Below, in pieces: positions 54,297 to 63,472 of a stretch of DNA of 64,000 bases. A program made the translations under genes and the position numbers. Position 1 is the first letter of the stretch. The number at the start of each line of letters is the position of its first letter. The notes beneath the pieces were generated by a model that searched no databases, was not told where the DNA came from, and worked only from the letters and a program-made list of their open reading frames with translations. The DNA is from an uncultured Nodularia sp. (GTDB lineage Bacteria; Cyanobacteriota; Cyanobacteriia; Cyanobacteriales; Nostocaceae). The stretch lies in contig CAIWDD010000092.1 of the NCBI GenBank assembly GCA_903911355.1, forward strand, positions 1 to 64,000, given 5' to 3'.

Positions 54297-54496
54297 AAGT
54301 AATGCTACGGATGAATGATGCAGGCCATTTAGTTGCTTACGTTGCTAAAAAAGACCTTGAGGAAGAAGTAGTTAAACAAACAGATGGTAATGATGGGATA
54401 GTTCTCACTTTAGCCAATGGCTGGGAGTTGGAATTTGCTCAATTACCAGATGCGGCTAGTTTACCGCTAACTGTGGAAGCTAAACGCCTGGCTTAA
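54293..54496 (+). CDS. nifT: NifT/FixU
   Basis: 67-residue NifT family protein: [20 protein letters not shown], then DGIVLTLANGWELEFAQLPD. Its exact role in nitrogenase maturation is unknown. It overlaps nifZ by 4 bp and ends the nifVZT group. Confidence 0.93.
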   Translation: MKVMLRMNDAGHLVAYVAKKDLEEEVVKQTDGNDGIVLTLANGWELEFAQLPDAASLPLTVEAKRLA

Positions 54497-54549
54497 AACG
54501 GTGCTCGACTGGGGAGGCTCCGGCGCACAACTCACTAAAGCATATTCAT

Positions 54550-54600
54550 CTCTTGTGAGGTACAATAATAGCGGGCAAGAGGCCCGCAGCACAAGAGTTT
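54550..54600 (+). terminator. compound terminator after nifT
   Basis: Outer arms CTCTTGTG (54550-54557) and CACAAGAG (54590-54597) enclose an inner perfect hairpin GCGGGC-AAGAG-GCCCGC (54571-54587), followed by TTTT. It ends the plus-strand nifVZT transcript. The outer arm CTTGTGAGGTACA also resembles the end of the elements near hupS (CTCGTGAGGTACA). Confidence 0.8.
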
Positions 54601-54607
54601 TACCATG

Positions 54608-55492
54608 TTAGAAATTACGTGGTAATTCTAAGGGGATTGTACCCAATAAGCCCTTACGAAAATCTGTTAACAGATGTCTTGCTGTGCGTTCTACGTCCCC
54701 TTGATAACGATGTTCTGCTAAGGCGTGTAAATAGCTTTCGCCTGTGTACAGCACCGGGTCAAGTTGGTAGCGGGTATATAAGGGTGAGGGTGGTAATAAG
54801 TTTCCTGCTGTCTCTTGGAGTTGGTTGAGTAAGTCGATCAAAGCAGATGCTACTAGTTGATTATCATAAGATGCTTGACCAATGTCATCACAAATTGCTA
54901 ACTTGGTGGCCGCTTCTTGATTTCCCATTTTTAAGGGAATAACCCCGGGAGCATCTAGTAATTCTAAGTGTTCAGAAATTCTCACCCAGCGTAAGGAGCG
55001 AGTGACCCCTGGACGCGCTGCACTTTCTACCACTCGCTTTCCTAAAAGACGGTTAATTAAGGCTGATTTGCCAACGTTGGGAAATCCAATCACTACTGCT
55101 CGCACTGGACGAGGTAACATCCCGCGATCGCGTCTTCTTTGATTGAGTTTTACCCCTGCTGCTTGGGCGGCCTTGGCGATCGCCACCACACCTTGACCTT
55201 GTTTAGCATTGGTAAAATAGGCAACTTGACCTTGATGTTTAAACCAATCTACCCAAAGCGATCGCACTTGGGGGGAAATCATATCTAATCGGTTTAATAC
55301 CAATATCCGCGCCTTATCCCCCACCCATTCATCTATTTGGGGGTGGTGTGTTGCTAAAGGAATCCGCGCGTCTCGTACTTCCAACACCACATCTACCCGG
55401 GTCAGCTGTTCTTTGAGCTGCTTTTCCGCCTTAGCAATATGACCTGGATACCATTGGATCAGGTTTAATTTATAGTTTTGAGTTAAAGACAT
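54608..55492 (-). CDS. rbgA: ribosome biogenesis GTPase (YlqF/RbgA family)
   Basis: 294-residue circularly permuted GTPase. Motif order is G4 (VLNRLDM, residue about 66), G1 (GFPNVGKSALIN, about 136) and G3 (LLDAPGVIP, about 182), as in YlqF/RbgA, which acts in large ribosomal subunit assembly. IQWYPGHIAKAEKQL at the N-terminus is typical. Converges on the nifVZT group. Confidence 0.92.
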   Translation of the reverse strand: MSLTQNYKLNLIQWYPGHIAKAEKQLKEQLTRVDVVLEVRDARIPLATHHPQIDEWVGDKARILVLNRLDMISPQVRSLWVDWFKHQGQVAYFTNAKQGQGVVAIAKAAQAAGVKLNQRRRDRGMLPRPVRAVVIGFPNVGKSALINRLLGKRVVESAARPGVTRSLRWVRISEHLELLDAPGVIPLKMGNQEAATKLAICDDIGQASYDNQLVASALIDLLNQLQETAGNLLPPSPLYTRYQLDPVLYTGESYLHALAEHRYQGDVERTARHLLTDFRKGLLGTIPLELPRNF

Positions 55493-55546
55493 AATTAATG
55501 GCCAATAGGTGGTGATTATAGCACTCTTTTGTACAAAAGCGATGGA

Positions 55547-55921
55547 TCAGGTGTATTTTTGATGTAAAATTAAGCGATTGCCATCGGGGTCATAAGCATA
55601 AATTTCTCTCCCATGGGAAGGTGTGGAGATTTTACCGGGGGGTGGGTAGCCTAAGTTTGTCAGGTGAGCGATCGCTGCTTCTAAATTACTCACTTCTAAG
55701 CATAAACTGATCTTACTCTTAGCTGAGGTGGCAAATTCCCATGTGTGGTTCTTGTCAGGTTGAAAAATACCCAATCTTAAACCCGGAAGTTGAAACTCTG
55801 CATAGACACTGGGGATGAGAGAAGATGGTTGTTCCTCAAGTAGCTGAGTATAGAAATTAACTAATTTTTCCCAGTTAACAGATGCTATAGTCACCAGGGC
55901 TTGGGTATATGCAAAAACCAT
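55547..55921 (-). CDS. VOC family protein (glyoxalase/bleomycin-resistance fold)
   Basis: 124-residue protein with VNWEKLVNFYTQLL at the N-terminus and IYAYDPDGNRLILHQ at the C-terminus, the usual vicinal-oxygen-chelate pattern. ATG at 55921 (MVFAYTQ) is chosen. Substrate unknown. It follows the CYTH gene by about 90 bp. Confidence 0.8.
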   Translation of the reverse strand: MVFAYTQALVTIASVNWEKLVNFYTQLLEEQPSSLIPSVYAEFQLPGLRLGIFQPDKNHTWEFATSAKSKISLCLEVSNLEAAIAHLTNLGYPPPGKISTPSHGREIYAYDPDGNRLILHQKYT

Positions 55922-56009
55922 ATTTTCTTCAAAACATCCGGCTAAACAAACTTGGACGGTATCAGTATAATTAGTAATCTTTATTCCGTCAGTGACACTC
56001 ACCGCGAAG

Positions 56010-56480
56010 CTATCTTAACCATTGTGAAAATGGGTGTTTGACCAAATAGCTGTTAAAATATCTGTGATCGTGAGATACTTCTTCCCCAATCCAAGGCGGT
56101 AGTTCAATTTCTTGATTGGCATCCTTGAGTTCAACTTCTGCTAGAATTAGCCCTTTGTTTAAACCATCAAACTCGTCTATTTCCCATGTCAACCCTCCCC
56201 ATTCTACTTTGTATCTAATCTTTTCAATCCAAGGTTGTTCACACAATGTATTGAGCATTTCTTGAGCATCTTCCACAGGGATGGGATACTCAAACTCTAA
56301 CCTTGAGCATTCAACACTAGGTCCTTTAATCGTCAAATAACCTTGTTGTCCTACTATACGCACACGTACAGTAACTTGATTTTTTGTAGGAATATATCCT
56401 TGACAATATACACTTCCTATGGATAATTCGCGCCAACCATCCCCTTGGAGCAAATATTTACGCTCTATTTCTTGAGCCAT
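56010..56480 (-). CDS. CYTH domain protein
   Basis: 156-residue CYTH (class IV adenylyl cyclase/triphosphatase) fold. It starts MAQEIERKYLL, the ExExK motif with Glu4, Glu6 and Lys8. RVRIVGQQGYLTIKGP and the acidic ILAEVELKD strand also fit. Related bacterial proteins are tripolyphosphatases. It stands upstream of the VOC gene on the same strand. Confidence 0.9.
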   Translation of the reverse strand: MAQEIERKYLLQGDGWRELSIGSVYCQGYIPTKNQVTVRVRIVGQQGYLTIKGPSVECSRLEFEYPIPVEDAQEMLNTLCEQPWIEKIRYKVEWGGLTWEIDEFDGLNKGLILAEVELKDANQEIELPPWIGEEVSHDHRYFNSYLVKHPFSQWLR

Positions 56481-56800
56481 TTTGTTAAATGATGCTTTTT
56501 TTGCTAAATATCCAGAATATTTTTAATATTCAACTGTATATATATACTTTATAATATATTGTTTGGGCTTTGGTGTCTATTCACAGAAATTTAAGAGAAA
56601 ATAACAGGTCATCAACTAAATGACCTGGGGGTAATAGTATTTTATGGCGATAGCTTGGCCAAGTTCTGGATTATGGTATAATATCCAGAATAAAGGATTG
56701 GCGACAGGTTCGCTACCCAAGCTATCTACGTCTGAATTTTCTCCATGAATATTTCAGTAATCACTCAAATGAGGGAATACTTCATTTCATGAAGGCGAAT
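56481..56800. other. intergenic region
   Basis: No gene recognised. The part 56740-56800 immediately follows the RGSGR-containing minigene in its reading direction. ATTTCATGAAGG and CCATGAATATTTC occur here, but no stable terminator was found. Confidence 0.45.
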
Positions 56801-56971
56801 TTAGTAACCGGTGGCAATGCGTCCAGATCCACGGTCGAAGTTAAGTCCAGTGTCATACATCATAAATTTACACTCAGGTAGGTGTTTAGTACTATTGTTT
56901 CCTAGGGAAATAGGCAGAGAGAAGATAGCAGCCTTCAAACCTACAAACAAGCGATAGGTGAAGCAGTGCAT
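56801..56971 (-). CDS. PatX/PatS-like RGSGR-containing minigene
   Basis: A 56-codon frame, ATG at 56971 to TAA at 56801, below the size most gene callers accept. The N-terminal third is hydrophobic after a few polar residues (RLFVGLKAAIFSLPISLG, residues 7-24), like a signal peptide. The C-terminus reads FDRGSGRIATGY, with RGSGR at residues 47-51 (56819-56833). RGSGR is the active pentapeptide of the heterocyst inhibitors PatS, HetN and PatX, which bind HetR. A signal-like N-terminus with the motif near the C-terminus is the PatX layout. No upstream in-frame ATG exists before a stop. Confidence 0.75.
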   Translation of the reverse strand: MHCFTYRLFVGLKAAIFSLPISLGNNSTKHLPECKFMMYDTGLNFDRGSGRIATGY

Positions 56972-57207
56972 AATCTTAGGTCGGTAAGTTAATCGTAATT
57001 TCTACAAGCACAGGAAGTTTACGAAGAGAAGATTCCACAAAGCCTTGAATATACTCTAGCAAAATTATTGTTTAGGCAACAGTATTACAGGCCACATTAA
57101 CATAATTTGAGAAAAAGAAACATAAAACTATACAATTTCATACAGTTATTTTCTAAATATCTGGTAACAAAAATGTGGAGGTGCTGCATAGAAGTTTTAT
57201 AGGAAGA

Positions 57208-59112
57208 TTAGAGACGCTCAAGCTGTGCGATCGCTTCGAGAATTGGTTGATAATACTCCATATTTCCTTCTTGATAATAGATATCAGCACATTTTTGAAA
57301 ATCCCCAATTGCACCTTCATAGTCTTGTAGACGACGGCGGATATCAGCTCTGAGCATATAAGCTGAAGCCCAATAAGGTTGACGTTCTAAAGCTTGGTTT
57401 AAATCAGCCAACCCAGCGGTTAGGTCTCCCAACATAGAAAGGGCGCGCCCCCGATTGTACCAGTCTTCCACTATACTAGACTCCATAGAAATAACTTGAC
57501 TATAATCTTCTGTTGCTCCTTGATAGTCCTCCAGAGCATAGCGAGCATTGGCGCGATAGCGAAGCGCATGTGCAAGCAGATCGCGGTAAAAAGCAGATAG
57601 AGGCTCCCTTTTGAGTGCTATGGCTGCGCCACTCAAGCTATTGGTGTAGTCTGCAACTGCACTCTCATAGTCTTGCAGCTTGTAACACACACAGGCTCGA
57701 TTGTAGTAAGCTTCTATCAAATCGGGATTGATTTCTAATGCTTGATTGTAATCTGCTATGGCCTTATCTTCCTCGCCTAAAAGACGATAAGCATTACCCC
57801 GATTACAGTAAGCTTGGGAAAAGTTAGGAAGTAACTCTATGGCTTGAGTATTATCTGCAACTGCGGCGAAGAAATATTCCAAATTATGGTGAGCAATACC
57901 TCGACCATAATAAGCTGCAACTAAATCAGGAGTAATCTTTAATGCCGTGGTATAATCATCAATAGCTCCTTGATAATCTCCCCAACTAGACAAAGTTGCA
58001 GCACGATGGTAGTACCCTGTAGCCAAATGCGGCTCAAGTTGTATAAGTCGATTACTATCATCAACGGCTCCTTGAAAATCTCCCACAAGGCGACGTACAT
58101 TCGCGCGCAAACCGTATACTAAAGCTAGAGTCGGGTTTTTTTGCAGTGCTTGGCTATAGTCCTCCAGGGCTTGGTGATAATCTCTTAAAGTTTCTCTAAT
58201 CAAACCCAGTTCAGTGTATGCTTGCACATCATCAGGGTTCAACTTCAGTGCTTGGTTAAAGTCAGCAATTGCCTGCGGAAAATCTTCCAGGCGAGAATAA
58301 ACAAGACCCCGATTGTAGTAAGCTTCAGCAAAGCCAGAGTCAATTTTCAAAGCCCGATTGTAATCCTCTATCGCGGCCTGATTTTCTCCCAGGGCATAGC
58401 GGGCATTACCTCGATTATGATAAGCTACAGCCAAATTGGCATCTATTTGTAAGGCCCGCTCATGGTCAGCGATCGCTTCAGCATACTTCCCTAAAATATA
58501 GTAGATATTACCTCTAGCGATGTGAGCAGCAGCAAAATCAGGATACCATTGTAAAGCTTGCTGCAAATCCGCAAGCGCTCCTTGATAATCACTGCGATGA
58601 CAACGCTCTACACCCCGATTATGTAAAGCCTTAGCAACATCAAAGTGGATATCAGTAGCTAAGTCAGGATTTTTTTCTATCGCTTGTTGATAATCCGCGA
58701 TCGCTTGGTTATAATTTTGTAACCCAAAGTAGGCATTACCCCGACTGTGGTATGACCCCGCAAAATCTGGCTCAATTTCTATAGCTTGCTCAAAATCGGC
58801 AATAGCACCCTCATAATCCCCTAGGAAGTAGCGGGCATTACCACGATTGTAATATGCTGCGGACAGGTTCGGATTAATTTCTATAACTTGATTAAAGTCG
58901 GCGATCGCCCCATAATAATCTTTGAGTTGACTGCTGAGAATCAGACCCCTATTATAGTATGCCTCAGCCCGGCCTGGCTGAGTTGCAATAACTTGAGTAT
59001 AATCTGCTATGGCTTCTAGATAGTCACCTTGCAAATGTTTATTGAATCCCTCTTGGAACAACTCGTCAGCATTCATCTCATTTCTCTGGGTGATTACGCT
59101 CCCGTCACTCAT
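57208..59112 (-). CDS. large tetratricopeptide repeat protein
   Basis: 634-residue protein made almost entirely of about 16 TPR units of 34 residues, such as YYNRGNARYFLGDYEGAIAD and AYTELGLIRETLRDYHQALE. No signal peptide, membrane segment or enzyme domain is seen, so it is a cytosolic scaffold of unknown partner. A HIP1-like insertion GCGATAGCGAAGCGC is visible in the coding region near 57553. It diverges from the RloA-type gene. Confidence 0.88.
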   Translation of the reverse strand: MSDGSVITQRNEMNADELFQEGFNKHLQGDYLEAIADYTQVIATQPGRAEAYYNRGLILSSQLKDYYGAIADFNQVIEINPNLSAAYYNRGNARYFLGDYEGAIADFEQAIEIEPDFAGSYHSRGNAYFGLQNYNQAIADYQQAIEKNPDLATDIHFDVAKALHNRGVERCHRSDYQGALADLQQALQWYPDFAAAHIARGNIYYILGKYAEAIADHERALQIDANLAVAYHNRGNARYALGENQAAIEDYNRALKIDSGFAEAYYNRGLVYSRLEDFPQAIADFNQALKLNPDDVQAYTELGLIRETLRDYHQALEDYSQALQKNPTLALVYGLRANVRRLVGDFQGAVDDSNRLIQLEPHLATGYYHRAATLSSWGDYQGAIDDYTTALKITPDLVAAYYGRGIAHHNLEYFFAAVADNTQAIELLPNFSQAYCNRGNAYRLLGEEDKAIADYNQALEINPDLIEAYYNRACVCYKLQDYESAVADYTNSLSGAAIALKREPLSAFYRDLLAHALRYRANARYALEDYQGATEDYSQVISMESSIVEDWYNRGRALSMLGDLTAGLADLNQALERQPYWASAYMLRADIRRRLQDYEGAIGDFQKCADIYYQEGNMEYYQPILEAIAQLERL

Positions 59113-59257
59113 TGTAATCTAGAGGTACTTTCACATCAATTTATTCATGCTGACTTGCACCAGAGTATTTATACTCCCTCCCCTCAATCACCGTTATGCT
59201 TAAACTAGATATTTGTGAAAAAATCACAAATATGCCCTTTAGCCATAAAAATTGACT

Positions 59258-60541
59258 ATGCTCATAGAGTTTAGTATTGGTAATTACAGATCATTTAAAG
59301 ATAAAGTCACCTTTAGCATGAAGGCGGCTAATATTGTCGCCCAAGACACAAAAACTGATGAACACAATACTTTTGTTGTAGATGATAAACTGACATTACT
59401 TAAAAGTGCTGCTATTTATGGTGCTAATGCTAGCGGTAAAAGTAATCTAGCAAAAGCCATCAACTTTATGAAATGGTTTATGATTAACTCCTCTAAAGAA
59501 ACTCAGAGTACGGAACCAATAAATGTGGAACCATTTGCACTTAGCACCGAAACTGAAACCCAACCATCTTTATTTGAGATGGTATTTATTTTAGATGATA
59601 AAACATATCGATATGGTTTTGAAGCTACTGAAAAAAATATTGTTTCAGAATGGTTATTTTATGTGCCTAAAAAAAGACAGACTCGGCTTTTTGAACGTAA
59701 TTATCAACACTTCAATATATCTAAAAATTTTCAAGGCGAAGACATTCAATCAAAAACTAGAGAAAATGCACTATTTATATCAGTAGCTGCTCAATTTAAT
59801 GTTGAAATAGCTAAGAAAATCCTAGACTGGCTCACCACAAAAATACAAATAATTTCCGGTTTAAATAGTTATTTAAGTTACACATTTAGGTATTTAGAAG
59901 CAGGTCATGATCATAGAGAAGAAATTATTCAATTAATCAAAAATCTAGATTTAGATATCAGAGACATCACAGTCAGAGAAAGAGAGATTACACTTAACCC
60001 TTTGTTAATACCAGAAGAACTATTAAAAGAGCTTAAGACCGGAACTGTAAAAGCAACATCACAGACTATAATGACCATGCATCAAAAATTTGATCCTCAA
60101 GGTAATTTTATATCTCTGGAGTCATTTGATTTAGACAATCAAGAATCGGAAGGAACGAAAAAAATATTTTCTATAGCGGGACTTTTAATAGATAGCCTTA
60201 AAAAAGGTAATACTTTAATATTTGATGAATTTGATGCAAGACTTCATCCTTTGATGAGTAAAGCAATTGTGGAAATGTTTAACTCTCAAGAAACCAATTA
60301 TAAGAATGCACAATTAATATTTATGACTCATAATACCAACCTTCTGAATAACAAACTATTTCGTAGGGATCAAATTTGGTTTACAGAAAAAAATAAATAT
60401 GGCGCTACAGATTTATATTCCTTAGTGGAATATAAAATTAGGAATGACGCTTCATTTGAAAGTGACTACATTAAAGGAAAATATGGTGCTATTCCCTTTA
60501 TTGGTAACTTGAGCCAAATCTGGAATGATAATAATGGCTAA
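59258..60541 (+). CDS. AAA ATPase of a RloA/AbiL-type defence pair
   Basis: 427-residue SMC-like ATPase. FSIGNYRSFKDKVTFSM at the N-terminus, Walker A YGANASGKSNLAKAI near residue 50, and Walker B TLIFDEFDARLHP near residue 322 followed by FMTHNTNLL match the AAA_15/RloA family. The ATG at 59258 is preferred over an in-frame TTG at 59252. It overlaps the next gene, which codes for a RloB-like protein. Similar pairs (AbiL, PARIS-like) abort phage infection; that role is inference. Confidence 0.87.
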   Translation: MLIEFSIGNYRSFKDKVTFSMKAANIVAQDTKTDEHNTFVVDDKLTLLKSAAIYGANASGKSNLAKAINFMKWFMINSSKETQSTEPINVEPFALSTETETQPSLFEMVFILDDKTYRYGFEATEKNIVSEWLFYVPKKRQTRLFERNYQHFNISKNFQGEDIQSKTRENALFISVAAQFNVEIAKKILDWLTTKIQIISGLNSYLSYTFRYLEAGHDHREEIIQLIKNLDLDIRDITVREREITLNPLLIPEELLKELKTGTVKATSQTIMTMHQKFDPQGNFISLESFDLDNQESEGTKKIFSIAGLLIDSLKKGNTLIFDEFDARLHPLMSKAIVEMFNSQETNYKNAQLIFMTHNTNLLNNKLFRRDQIWFTEKNKYGATDLYSLVEYKIRNDASFESDYIKGKYGAIPFIGNLSQIWNDNNG

Positions 60542-61145
60542 AAGTTTTAGGACAGCATCATCTCGTGGTTATTCTGAGAGAAGAGTTGGAACCCGGGAAT
60601 TACGACAAAAATTTTTAATTCTCTGTGAAGGTAAAGAAACTGAACCAAACTACTTTAAATCTTTTCGTGTTCCGAAAGATGTAATTGATGTGCAAGGATT
60701 CGGCTATAATCCAAGTAAACTGGTAGAAAAAGCGCAAGAATTAAATACTGAAAATAAAGGAGAATATGACCAAGTTTGGTGTGTATTTGACCGAGATGAT
60801 TCGCCAAAACAAGATTTTAACAATGCAATAGCAAATGCTAAAAAAGCAGGATTTAAAGTTGCTTATTCTAATGAAGCTTTTGAATTATGGTATGTTTTAC
60901 ATTTTGAATTTCTCGATACCGGACTTCCCAGAGAAGATTATATTAAGAAATTAAAAACGCACCTGAAACAACAATATAAGAAAAATAGTAATCAAATTTA
61001 TGAACAAATAGAACATTTACAAACTACTGCCATTAAAAATGCTGAAAATCTTCTCAAACAATATAATCCACCCAACCCAGAAAGTGATAATCCTTCTACA
61101 ACAGTACATCTTCTAGTTAAAGAATTAAACCAATTCATTCCATAA
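60534..61145 (+). CDS. RloB-like protein (TOPRIM-type nuclease)
   Basis: 203-residue RloB family protein: LILCEGKETEPNYFKSF at residues 28-44 and VWCVFDRDDSPKQDF near residue 80 are the acidic motifs of the TOPRIM fold; AFELWYVLHFEFLDT follows. The ATG at 60534 (MAKSFRT) is chosen; an ATG 9 bp upstream is also possible. It overlaps the ATPase gene by 8 bp. Likely effector of the two-gene anti-phage module. Confidence 0.87.
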   Translation: MAKSFRTASSRGYSERRVGTRELRQKFLILCEGKETEPNYFKSFRVPKDVIDVQGFGYNPSKLVEKAQELNTENKGEYDQVWCVFDRDDSPKQDFNNAIANAKKAGFKVAYSNEAFELWYVLHFEFLDTGLPREDYIKKLKTHLKQQYKKNSNQIYEQIEHLQTTAIKNAENLLKQYNPPNPESDNPSTTVHLLVKELNQFIP

Positions 61146-61247
61146 AGCATAAAAATTTAACGCTAAACTTACACCTGCAAGTTTGCCTAATATATTCAAA
61201 TATTTAACCCCATATCATGAATGTTAACCTGATCATATTTGATCTGG

Positions 61248-61264
61248 GGTGGGCATTGCCCACC
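61248..61264. terminator. bidirectional terminator
   Basis: GGTGGGC-ATT-GCCCACC is a perfect 7-bp hairpin followed by ACAAACTTTT, between the convergent rloB-like gene and dapL. A GGGGTGGGCAT core like the one in the 30-bp repeats at 13566 and 15763 is part of it. Confidence 0.7.
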
Positions 61265-61272
61265 ACAAACTT

Positions 61273-62508
61273 TTACAGCTTAAACTTCTGAGTAATACGC
61301 TTCATAGCTTCCTCCACATTTTCCCGACTATTAAAAGCGGAAATGCGGAAATAACCCTCACCCGCAGCACCAAAACCAGAACCAGGGGTACCCACCACAT
61401 TTACAGTGTGTAGCAGCTTATCAAAAAAGTCCCAACTAGATAAATCATTGGGGGTCTTCACCCAGACATAAGGAGCATTTACCCCACCATATACAGCCAA
61501 ACCTGCGCCAGAAAGTTGCTCACGAATAATTTTGGCATTTTCTAGGTAAAAACTTACCAATGCCTGAATCTGTGCTTGTCCTGCTTGAGAGTATACAGCT
61601 TCAGCGCCCCGTTGGATGATGTAGGAAACCCCATTAAACTTAGTGGATTGGCGACGGTTCCACAACTTCCACAATTCCACATCCGAACCATCAGCAGCTT
61701 TGGCGGTTAGGGTCTTGGGTACAACAGTTAACGCGCAACGGGTTCCTGTAAAACCTGCATTCTTAGAGAAAGAACGAAACTCAATAGCACATTCCCTTGC
61801 GCCTTCAATTTCGTATATTGAGTGAGGAATGGCGGGATCAGTGATATAAGCTTCGTAAGCAGCATCAAAGAAAATAATTGAGTTATGGGCCCTTGCATAG
61901 TCTACCCATGCTTGGAGATGTTCCTTGGTCGCAGTTGCGCCAGTAGGATTATTGGGGAAACACAGATAAATTAAATCGACTTTCTGGGAGGGAATCTCAG
62001 CTGTGAAGTTATTTTCAGCCGAAATCGGCAGATACACTAAACCCGCAAATTCCCCTTGATCGTTAGCATCCCCGGTATTACCAGCCATAACATTAGTGTC
62101 CACATAGACGGGGTATACAGGGTCTGTAACTGCAATAATGTTATTTTTGCCAAAAATGTCGAGAATGTTGCCTGTATCGCACTTAGAACCATCAGAGATA
62201 AAGATTTCTGAGGCATCTATATCAGCCCCTCTGGCTTGAAAATCTTGAGCGGCAATCTTTTCTCGCAGCCAAGCATAACCTTGTTCTGGGCCATAGCCTT
62301 TAAAAGTAGTGCGATCGCCCATTTCTGCCACAGCTGCGATCATAGCCGTGCGACAGGCTTCTGGTAGAGGTTCAGTAACATCACCAATACCCAAGCGGAT
62401 AATTTTCGCATCAGGATTTGCTTGAGCAAAGGTATTCACCCGCCGAGCAATTTCGGGAAACAAGTAACCAGCTTTCAGCTTCAAATAGTTGTCGTTAATT
62501 GTTGCCAT
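61273..62508 (-). CDS. dapL: LL-diaminopimelate aminotransferase
   Basis: 411-residue class I/II aminotransferase of lysine biosynthesis in cyanobacteria and plants. [20 protein letters not shown] near residue 40, [18 protein letters not shown] near 190 and the PLP Lys motif [16 protein letters not shown] near 248 are diagnostic. The ATG at 62508 ([20 protein letters not shown]) gives the family N-terminus. Confidence 0.95.
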   Translation of the reverse strand: MATINDNYLKLKAGYLFPEIARRVNTFAQANPDAKIIRLGIGDVTEPLPEACRTAMIAAVAEMGDRTTFKGYGPEQGYAWLREKIAAQDFQARGADIDASEIFISDGSKCDTGNILDIFGKNNIIAVTDPVYPVYVDTNVMAGNTGDANDQGEFAGLVYLPISAENNFTAEIPSQKVDLIYLCFPNNPTGATATKEHLQAWVDYARAHNSIIFFDAAYEAYITDPAIPHSIYEIEGARECAIEFRSFSKNAGFTGTRCALTVVPKTLTAKAADGSDVELWKLWNRRQSTKFNGVSYIIQRGAEAVYSQAGQAQIQALVSFYLENAKIIREQLSGAGLAVYGGVNAPYVWVKTPNDLSSWDFFDKLLHTVNVVGTPGSGFGAAGEGYFRISAFNSRENVEEAMKRITQKFKL

Positions 62509-62749
62509 AGTCAAGTTTAAACAATCAGCCTAGATAAAATAGCTTATCTGTTTTTTTGTAAAGCTGCGCCAAAATCTCTCTAGGTCTCATCTGGTTGTTT
62601 TACCCAAACAGGTATAGACCAAAAGAAGTGCTACTGACGCAAATACTCTCTTGAAGCTCTCAATAATTAGTTCTGATGACAGATTTAATGCCCAGGGTTG
62701 AATTGTTAACCTATGTCTGTAAGTAATAATAGTTACTAAATTAATAATC

Positions 62750-63022
62750 ATGAACATTCTTGCTTGGATTGCTTTAGGTCTAATTGCTGGAGCTATTGCT
62801 AAGGCCATTTACCCAGGACATCAAGGTGGCGGCATTTTAGGAACAATCTTACTGGGTATTATCGGTGCTTTTATTGGTGGTAGCCTTGGTATATTCTTTG
62901 CCACAGGTAGATTTGCTCTAGCGGCTCCTACTCTTAGTGCTGCAGGCATTATCTTAGCAATAATTGGCTCAATTATTGCTATTTTATTGTGGAACTTGTT
63001 AACTTCTCGCCGTGCTGCATAA
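62750..63022 (+). CDS. GlsB/YeaQ/YmgE family membrane protein
   Basis: 90-residue, very hydrophobic protein with three membrane segments: MNILAWIALGLIAGAIAKAI, GILGTILLGIIGAFIGGSLG and AGIILAIIGSIIAILLWNLL. GxxIAxxIYPG and GGxLG are the transglycosylase-associated family marks. A general stress role is only known by family. 15 bp before the pentapeptide gene. Confidence 0.88.
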   Translation: MNILAWIALGLIAGAIAKAIYPGHQGGGILGTILLGIIGAFIGGSLGIFFATGRFALAAPTLSAAGIILAIIGSIIAILLWNLLTSRRAA

Positions 63023-63037
63023 GTAATTGAGGTAAAT

Positions 63038-63397
63038 ATGGACGTAGATAATTTTCTGCGACGTTACGCTGCAGGAGAACGAGATTTTACACAGGTAGAT
63101 TTAAGTAGGGCTAATCTAGGCGGATTAATCTTAAATCAAGTTGATCTTAGCGGTGCAAATCTCAGTAAAGCCAATCTCCATAAAGCACATCTAGAATCCG
63201 CAAATCTGAGTAATGCCGATTTAAGTACAACCTATCTGACATCTGCAAATTTAGAAGGCGCTAACTTGGAAGGAGCCAACCTGCACAAAGCCGATTTAGA
63301 TCGTGCTAATTTAAGAGCAGCAAATTTGACCAACGCCAACCTGGAAGGAGCGAATTTTCGGAATGCTATCCTTCCGGATGGCACTGTCTCGGACTAA
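63038..63397 (+). CDS. pentapeptide repeat protein
   Basis: 119-residue protein of about 18 A(D/N)LxX units, for example DLSRANLGGL, ANLSKANLHK and ANLEGANLEG, forming a right-handed quadrilateral beta-helix. No other domain is present. Cytosolic by absence of a signal peptide; target unknown. Confidence 0.9.
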   Translation: MDVDNFLRRYAAGERDFTQVDLSRANLGGLILNQVDLSGANLSKANLHKAHLESANLSNADLSTTYLTSANLEGANLEGANLHKADLDRANLRAANLTNANLEGANFRNAILPDGTVSD

Positions 63398-63433
63398 ATA
63401 TTAAATATTAAATATTACTCAATTTTGATTCCT

Positions 63434-63458
63434 GCTCAAAAATTGTGAATTTTTGAGC
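63434..63458. terminator. bidirectional terminator
   Basis: GCTCAAAAATT (63434-63444) and AATTTTTGAGC (63448-63458) pair perfectly over 11 bp with a 3-nt loop, between the convergent pentapeptide gene and dcd. A/T-rich flanks act as U-run in both directions. Confidence 0.8.
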
Positions 63459-63472
63459 GGTAATTGTGGAAA

